Assembly (NCBI GenBank): GCA_037576195.1
Contig: CM075103.1
Coordinates: 18,290,001 to 18,354,000, forward strand
Reading direction: 5' to 3'
Length of the DNA: 64,000 bases
From: Phytoseiulus persimilis
Lineage: Eukaryota; Arthropoda; Arachnida; Mesostigmata; Phytoseiidae
Part shown: one piece after another, positions 57,579 through 64,000 of the stretch
Layout of the letters: the number at the start of each line of letters is the position of its first letter
How positions within the stretch are numbered: the stretch's first letter is position 1
The notes under the pieces: generated by a model
Seen by the model: only the letters and a program-made list of their open reading frames with translations
The model's database searches: none
What the model was told of the DNA's origin: nothing
Translations under genes and position numbers: made by a program

Positions 57579-59288
57579 ATGGCAGCTCGAGAGAGTCAAC
57601 AGATGGTTCATTTCTTTCTGTCACTTCCAGCCGAGGGAGAAGGGAGCTTGCCTAGGAGCATGAGCCGGGATCAGATGTCTGGATTTCCTCGGGACGCGGT
57701 CACTGATATCCCGGAGATAAGACAAAGAATCGCCGCCTCTCGACGCAGGAGCAGTTTCGAGCCGAGTGAGCTCAATGAGCGGAGGAGAAATTCGAGGAAC
57801 GACGAACTCACCAATGTCATAACTTTGGACGAAAACACGAAGTTACACAAAGAGATTTTCAAGGCAGTCGGGCATAACACCCAACCACGGCGATTTAGGC
57901 GCATAGTGGGCACCGCGAGGAACCGAACAAGCGTTTCTACGATTCTCAACACCGTGAAACCGGAGAAGAAGGCGGAAGAAGCGACGTTCCTCCACAACAT
58001 ACTGTCGTTCGTCGGGCTGCATGACTACAGCGGGCCGAAAACCTTCTGGAGTTTCAGAAAAATGCGATTCATTGCCGAGCTCAAGTCAGATCTGAACGAG
58101 GTCGTGTGTTCTGTCAGGCACATCCTCACTGGACACTTGGCTCTGGTGAAAGTGAAGAGGATCTCGGCCTCTTCTCGGAAGCTAGTGAAGACTGAAATGA
58201 AATGCTGGCATAGAGCTGCGTCCTGTCTGCAGGTTGTTCCGTACAAATTCTACTACCGAACAGACGAATTCCACGTGTTCATTTGCGAGTTTTTCAACGG
58301 GTGCTTCTTGAGCGATTTGATCGGAGAAGGTCTCATCAAGCCCTCGATGGTCAAAAAAATCGTATCCCAGGTGAACGACAGACCCCCTCGATTGGATTAA
58401 GATTCATAGATTTATTCGATTCGTTCATTCTAGAATTCATAGATTCATTTCATTCGTTCATTCTGAAATTCATAAATTTATTTTATTTATTTATTTCAGA
58501 ATTCATGTATTCATTTTATTCATTTATTCTAAAATTGTTCTCAGCAACAATAATCTTGATTGTGAAGAGTCCCGATCATATCAAAACCTCGACTATATCA
58601 ACGGTCCTCATTATCATTGATGTTGTCGAGGTGCGATGCGTCGGCGAGCTCCGATTATTCCGAGCTCGGTCTCAGTCACGGCTCTCTTTCGCAGTTGGCG
58701 TTCGCGATCTGCTGTCTCCATAACCTGGGGATCATCTATCGCGGCCTTGCACCTGAGAGTGTTCTCGTCGATGCGGAGGGTAACGCGCGATTGATCGACT
58801 TCCAATTCGCCATCGATCGCAGTCGAAGCTACAGTGCCAGCGGTCTGCTGCCGTACATGGCACCCGAAATGTGCAGCGGGTCCCACAGCTTCGAAGCCGA
58901 TTACTGGTCGCTCGGGATATTGATGTACGAAATGATGGTTCGTCACCATCCACTGAGCATTTACTGTTGGAAGCTCGAGTTGGACCCGACACTCGACTCG
59001 GACTACACGATGCTGCTGCTGAGAACCGTCCCGATAAAACTGCCGAAAAATGCCGAGGCCAGCCAGCTCTCATTTCTGAAAGAGCTTCTGTACGAGCAGC
59101 CTCGTCTGCGAATCGGCTGTAGGCGGAGAGGCTTCGCAGAACTCATGGAGCATCCTTATTTCGCCAACGTCGACTGGAAGTCTTACTTCATAGGCGACAA
59201 CGTTGTCCTCAGCGTGGGATCTGAAACCATAGAAGACTCGTCGAAAGACCGAAAGGCAGCCAAGGCTGGAGGGTTCCTGGATTATTGA
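57579..59288 (+). CDS. AGC-family (PKA/PKG-like) pseudokinase, two exons
   Basis: Exons 57579-58370 and 58695-59288, phase 0, give 461 residues. The donor is atcccag|gtgaac and the acceptor tctctttcgcag; the join restores IVSQLAFAICCLHNLGIIYR. After a basic N-terminus (SRRRSSF, residues 55-60, a possible phosphosite) comes a kinase fold. The ATP Lys is kept (LALVKVKRI, Lys191), and a Glu in KTEMKCW suits helix C. The glycine loop is absent. The catalytic HRDLKPEN segment reads YRGLAPES (279-286), losing Asp, Lys and Asn. DFG reads DFQ (299-301). APE (320-322), DYWSLGIL and the AGC-type LMEHPYFANVDW end are intact. Phosphotransfer is therefore unlikely; a scaffold or allosteric role is inference. 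Open frame and clean splicing argue for a maintained gene. The true start may be upstream. Confidence 0.85.
58371..58694 (+). repeat. AT-rich degenerate repeat in the pseudokinase intron
   Basis: 58400-58530 is a run of TTCATTCATTC / GAATTCATAGATT variants (about 30-bp imperfect period). Confidence 0.6.
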
Positions 59289-61155
59289 AGCTTAAATCCT
59301 GACTGCTCATTTAGACAACATTTGTTGCCGATGTTGCGTTGATCCCAATGTAGCGGGTCTGTTCCTCGAGGTTCAAATGTCTTCCAGGGATAAGACAAAA
59401 ACTCGCTCGAGCCTCGTCGAGGAGCGTCACATCTGGTTTCTTCCACGACGGTTTGCCAACGCTTGGTGGTAGCCGTACCCGGGAAGTAAAAATTTCAAAC
59501 GAGCAAACCAGCTCAGTGAAAGATCGGTCGCACTTCCAGAGCTTCTCGAAGGCTCGTCATTTTGCGGAGGGTCATGGGGGCCTAGTCTCTGAACCAGGGT
59601 TGCTCAACGGTGCGCGTTCGCCCGCCCTCCTGAGCATAGCTTTGTTTCCGCGAGAGCTCCTCATACTATGGACCTGAAAGTTCTATTTTGAGCTAAAAAA
59701 GTAGCATGTGGTACCCCTACTAATCGAGCCCAGGCTGGGCAGAGGCTTCATTTTCGATCAGAGCACTTTCCCGGTCGAATATGTGATTCGGATCCTGAAA
59801 TCCATGTGAGCTGTGACACCGAACTCACCACTGCCGATAGTCATGTTGAGGGACACTGATCGAGAAATAGGAGCCACCATGATTGGAACGGCCCATTCCA
59901 ATGCCTGATAACTTTCTTCTCTTGGGAAGCACTGTCCCAAGCTGTCCTCGTCTCGGCTCGGATCCCTCCTTCATTCGATCCGCTGCAAAGAATGGGGACG
60001 TCACCGTTCACAACTCCCGAGAATTCCATCGACAGGGCGGACCGAAGTCAGGGCTTTGCCAGCTCTTCGCGCTTGCGAGGGGAGAAACTCCATGGGAGGT
60101 CTCCTCCGTTCTCCGCTCTCGATTTAGCTTCAGTCAGCTAGGAAACACAATTATGCGAATCGGATTGGTTTTCTCCCAAAAGAATATTTAGTTGTATCAT
60201 GGAGCTTCAAGATCCGATTTGCGTTTTGCCACTTGACCATCTGATGCTGGGAATAAGTTCGATGACTCATTGGCTGCCACGTTCCTGGGATTCCAACGAG
60301 CAGAAGTCCCAGAAGCAGCCAACTTGTGATTTGGCGATTCGGTTACAGACAGGCAATGTCGCTCTGATCGGAGCCCCGCTGAGCGCAGCACTCATGTGTC
60401 AAGAAGCTTTGTTTTGGAATGTCGGTTCGATTTGCGGGCTTCCCCTCTTTGTCTGCGCGATCACCGACAGAGCTGATTGCACGACGAATGTTCACATCCC
60501 TTTTCATCTAGGATCGGTAGTCGTTTTGACGCAGTTCGGGATGACCGAATGTGATCGAAGGTCATTTTTCTCCGTTTGACGATCTTCTGCAAAACTGCCA
60601 TGCATGGCAAAAAGAATTCCCGAAACCCAGTGTATTTCCGAAAGCTTGTTTGCGATTATATGCTTGGATTGGTTTCGGAAATGACTTTGGGAACCCGGCT
60701 GGTACACTGCGAGCGTTATTTTACCGACATGAAGTAGTCTCGTCTGAACTACGAGTCGTCCGCGGGCACTGCTTCTGGATTCCTGGAGGAATCATGAGCG
60801 GCATCAACTCTCTTGAGCTCTTGAGTTGGCATCAACGGCCAGGTCTAGATCAGCATAAAAAATCGGTGCGATATTTCTGTCTTCGGACTTTTTCAAGCGC
60901 GGGACCGGGCGCATCGAATCGATTCGTTAGGCTCGTTACAGCCTCTGACCTCCCCCAAGGTCGGCCGTTACAGTTCATAACAAGCTCGTTCGCTGTCTTG
61001 GTCGCTCGCTTGATTGGAATCCGTTCCTCCTTGCTCGAGAGAAAGGAAGAACATCGCCATCATCATGATTGTGTTCAGAAACCGAAATTCAGTTTCCGAT
61101 CCAGCACAATCGACGACCCCACCGCGGAGCGATTTTGCCCTCGCTGGGAAAGAGC
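59289..61155. other. No gene assigned
   Basis: Open frames at 60199-60579 and 60551-61159 plus overlap each other, and the second starts at GTG. No domain seen. A short inverted repeat (attggaa..ttccaat) lies at 59881-59901. Confidence 0.45.
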
Positions 61156-61157
61156 GT

Positions 61158-61243
61158 AGCTTTAAATACAATAAGGTCGCGCACCCGTTTGAGTATTGGT
61201 GCGTGATTGTTGTGTGTGATTCCGTTTACAGAGGACACCAGAG
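61158..61243 (+). promoter_or_regulatory. Promoter and leader of the cuticle protein gene
   Basis: CTTTAAATACAATAAGG at 61160-61176 is a plausible TATA element about 70 bp upstream of the ATG at 61244. The short leader runs into ATGCAG and a donor. Confidence 0.45.
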
Positions 61244-63977
61244 ATGCAGGTAATGACCGCTGCGGCATGCGGCGCACTCTCGAATCCTCCGCATTTTGTA
61301 ACTTGCTGAGGTGACCTCCCATCGAGAGCTCCATGGAGGGGCCTCCACTCCCTCGAATTCGCATCGGTCTCCACGACCTGGGTTATTTCTCAACCGTCCG
61401 CTCTCTTGTTTGGTCCTATCTTCTCGAAACAAAGGATCTCTGAGCTTCAAACTTCGAAATGGTTTCATGTCTCAACCATCAAATCCCACTCGGAAGTGAT
61501 ACGTCAGCGATCAGGGTGGTTCCCCGTGTACGTTCGGGCACCTTTTTCGAAAGATTTTCGAGCACTCCTGGTGGCACAGCGGAACAGTTAACGAAACTCA
61601 TGCCGCCAAGTGCGGATCGTTTCGAGGGGCCACTTCAGAGGGCAGAGGTGCTCACACTGTGGCTCCGTCGATGTTTTTAAATTGCTTGACGAGCGCGATT
61701 ACTTCATCGGTACGCCGTTACGGACACTAGAACTGTTTTACAACCTTTGATGCATCGGCGAGTCATAAATTCGGCACAGAAGAGAGCTATGAACTTCCAA
61801 TGAACAGAGCTGAGGCATTATTCATTCCACGCTTCGCTGAGGGGTCTATTTTCATGCCGAAGATCCTGAGCACGCAAGGCCTCAAGGAAATCGTTCCTGA
61901 AAAGATCTAAACTCCAACAGATTAGAAGTGGGGCCAGAGACTCCATGCACCAACTGGTTTGAGTAATGAGAATGTAGGCTTTGTGAAACAAGAACGGAGG
62001 TCATGCATGAAAATTCTCACTCCCAGGATGTGTCCTTCCCACACATTTCTAAACAGTTTTTGGATGTTAAGGAGAGCGGCTCAATTTGGTTATTGCATAA
62101 AGTTTCTGGCGCTAATCATGAGCTGTACAACAACCAGAACAACGTCCCGATGGCAGCATTGTACCGGATATCGCTGGTCGTCTGCGCCGACCGCGGACCG
62201 AATGTGAACTCGATGATGGAATTTCAAACTTATCCACAAATCAGCAATCAATCGGTTTCACCGCTCCTGATTTTCACCTCTCGGTTATTCCTCGAAACAA
62301 GTGATGATTCACGAGGATGATGACTTCCACAACTTCGCGGAAACGCCATGCGCCCGGACCACGCGTTGATCTTTTCCTTAATTGTTCGTCACAAACCATC
62401 GACGGGCTGGGTGGTGACGGATTTCTCATCCGTTGTTTCTGGTCGAAACCCGTCATGATGGAATGCAGCGAAGTCATGCGGATTTCATTGAACTCCCACG
62501 GAGAGTTTCATATGCAGCTCTCAGATGAGTCACATGATCGGCGCCGTTTTCTGGAAGCGATCCTCAGGACACGACACACGAGACATTCTTTTGCGGATCG
62601 CAGTGTATTCTGTCATCAATTAAATCCACAACCTCTGAATTGCGAAAGTGGTGACAGAAGAGCGGAAAATTCAACTCCCAGAAGAGCCCATCGCCCAGGA
62701 CATACCCAATGTTCGGAAGCACATCAGTCCTGTGGGCAGTCTTCTCCGTTTATGACTCTTCGAAACTAGTCATTATAGCTTCCCGCGGAGAACATATCGT
62801 CGATCCCAACCCGGAGACAGCAACGACCCGGTCGAGAGACAGGCATATTGCGAAATCTTTTTTTCCCCAACAGGAAAGGACTTTGATCTGCTTGTGTCTC
62901 GGTGTTTTGACGACCGTCCAAGCACAGAAGATCATTGAATCGAACTACGTGACTCCCAACTCGAAGCATTACCGAAGTGAAGATGTGAGTATCGGTTCAA
63001 TGATTTATTCGCGGCAAAACCGCAGGCTTCCGTTTTTTTTTCTGGAGCACGAAGTCAAAAGCGACGTTGGACTCGGCGGAAATATTGCCGAAAATGTCCC
63101 ATGGACATCACGGAGGATCTGCTGAGCGGTTCCGGAACGGAACGCGGAACGAGCCCCGTTCTCGAAAGGCTTGCTTCTCCCTCCTGTTCCATTTCTCGAT
63201 TCCGTGATAGAGATATTCTCAACGATTTTGAGAATGCCTCACGATGATTCAACGGTTTTTCATGATGTTGAACGTTTCTCGAATCGATGCAAACAGGGTC
63301 TGGGAAACTACAACTTCGGGTACGACATCGAGGACGGAAACTCCGGTTCTTTCCGACGAGAGTCCGGCAACGCGCAAGGAGTTAAGCAAGGCTCCTATGG
63401 GTTCAAACAAGCCGACGGCCGAGTCCGTGTCGTCAATTGGATAGCGGATTCTTTCGGGTTCCGAGTCAGCATCCGGACCAACGAGCCGGGAGTGACGGCG
63501 TCAAGTCCTGCCGATGCCTCCTTCAACGGGGCACCCCACGTTTACTCAAAGGTGACGCCATCCCCCCAAATTCCGTCTTGATTCTCCCGAATCTTCGATT
63601 AAGGTATAGCTACAAAAGCAATCCGTGATGTGGTATTGAACTTCTCCTTCCCCTCCGTCTCGGATCAGGACACCCTTGATGCTCCTTTGCCCGCTGAGAA
63701 CGAAGTGGAAAACTTCGCCGCCCCGCTCAACTCGATCGAGGACAAACCGGCTTACCAGGTAAGTCTCGACTAGAACACCACAAACGAATGAACTGAAGCT
63801 TCAGAGGCGACTACGGACTCTTTCCTATCCCCCACACAGAGAGCTCCTGCCGTGTTCCCTAAACCTGTCTTCGGCGCGCGGAAGAGGTACACCGCCAAGG
63901 CTCCAAAGCCCGACACGGTTCAGGCTGGCGCGTCGATGGTCTCGGTCTTCACTCCGTTCAACGAGCACTCGGTCTGA
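61244..63977 (+). CDS. Cuticle protein with chitin-binding R&R-type domain, five exons
   Basis: Exons: 61244-61249 (Met-Gln only, donor cag|gtaatg), 62874-62984, 63297-63551, 63669-63758 and 63840-63977; all phase 0, 199 residues. A very short first exon followed by a long intron is usual for arthropod cuticle protein genes. The signal peptide (MQERTLICLCLGVLTTVQA) is split by intron 1. Exon 3 carries the Rebers-Riddiford-type core: YNFGYDIEDG, RRESGNAQGVKQGSYGF, then ADGRVRVVNWIADSFGFR and TNEPG, matching the chelicerate form of the chitin-binding motif with aromatic residues at the expected places. The rest is Ala/Pro-rich, ending FNEHSV. Secreted to the extracellular cuticle. Splice sites are canonical. 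The weakest part is exon 1: another ATG exon inside the 1.6-kb intron cannot be excluded. Confidence 0.88.
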
Positions 63978-64000
63978 AATGGAAACAGCAGGTTTGGTCG

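Noticed and set aside
60551-61159. 202-codon plus open frame
   Set aside because: It starts at GTG, has no domain, and its end overlaps the promoter region of the cuticle gene.

Overview
This is eukaryotic nuclear DNA, most likely from a chelicerate and plausibly a compact-genome parasitiform mite. The evidence is a spliced chelicerate-style chitin-binding cuticle protein gene, short GT-AG introns (about 60 to 250 bp), single genes on both strands with no operons, and remnants of Tc1/mariner and hAT-like transposons. The species assignment is inference; no rRNA, tRNA or CRISPR was found.

Layout. 1-12,000 is mostly non-genic, with a hAT-like MITE remnant (1.6 kb), a small spliced gene for a Cys-rich secreted protein (6425-6940), a foldback element (9640-10012) and a decayed Tc1-like transposase (10905-11935, minus). 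12,840-35,710 is a large repeat complex. An inverted duplication (12,840-15,162 against 31,340-33,058 plus 35,080-35,710) flanks arrays of a 45-bp minisatellite at 15,285-25,650 and 26,181-27,605. A third array lies inside a hAT-like element (33,059-35,079) inserted into one arm; the other arm keeps the empty site. Next to the distal arm is a broken cyclic-nucleotide phosphodiesterase gene (35,700-37,000, minus).

The right half is more gene-like. It holds a complete six-exon mitochondrial pseudouridine synthase RPUSD4 homologue (39,990-41,928, minus), a coiled-coil protein gene (43,511-44,843), several less certain coding exons (41.9-42.5, 47.3-48.9, 49.8-50.3 and 53.1-53.8 kb), a two-exon AGC-family pseudokinase (57,579-59,288) and a five-exon cuticle protein gene ending at 63,977. 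Three more foldback or MITE-like elements lie here (37,950-38,223, 51,955-52,088, 55,000-55,240). The genes share no obvious pathway.

The most unusual content is the 45-bp minisatellite family. It recurs in at least four settings, always with hairpin-rich GCCGGCC modules, (ACAA)n-type tails, TATATATA junctions or inverted copies, which suggests a non-autonomous mobile element that carries and expands a minisatellite. Because 45 is a multiple of 3 and four of the six frames of the monomer lack stops, the arrays give very long open frames (up to 929 codons) that are probably not genes.
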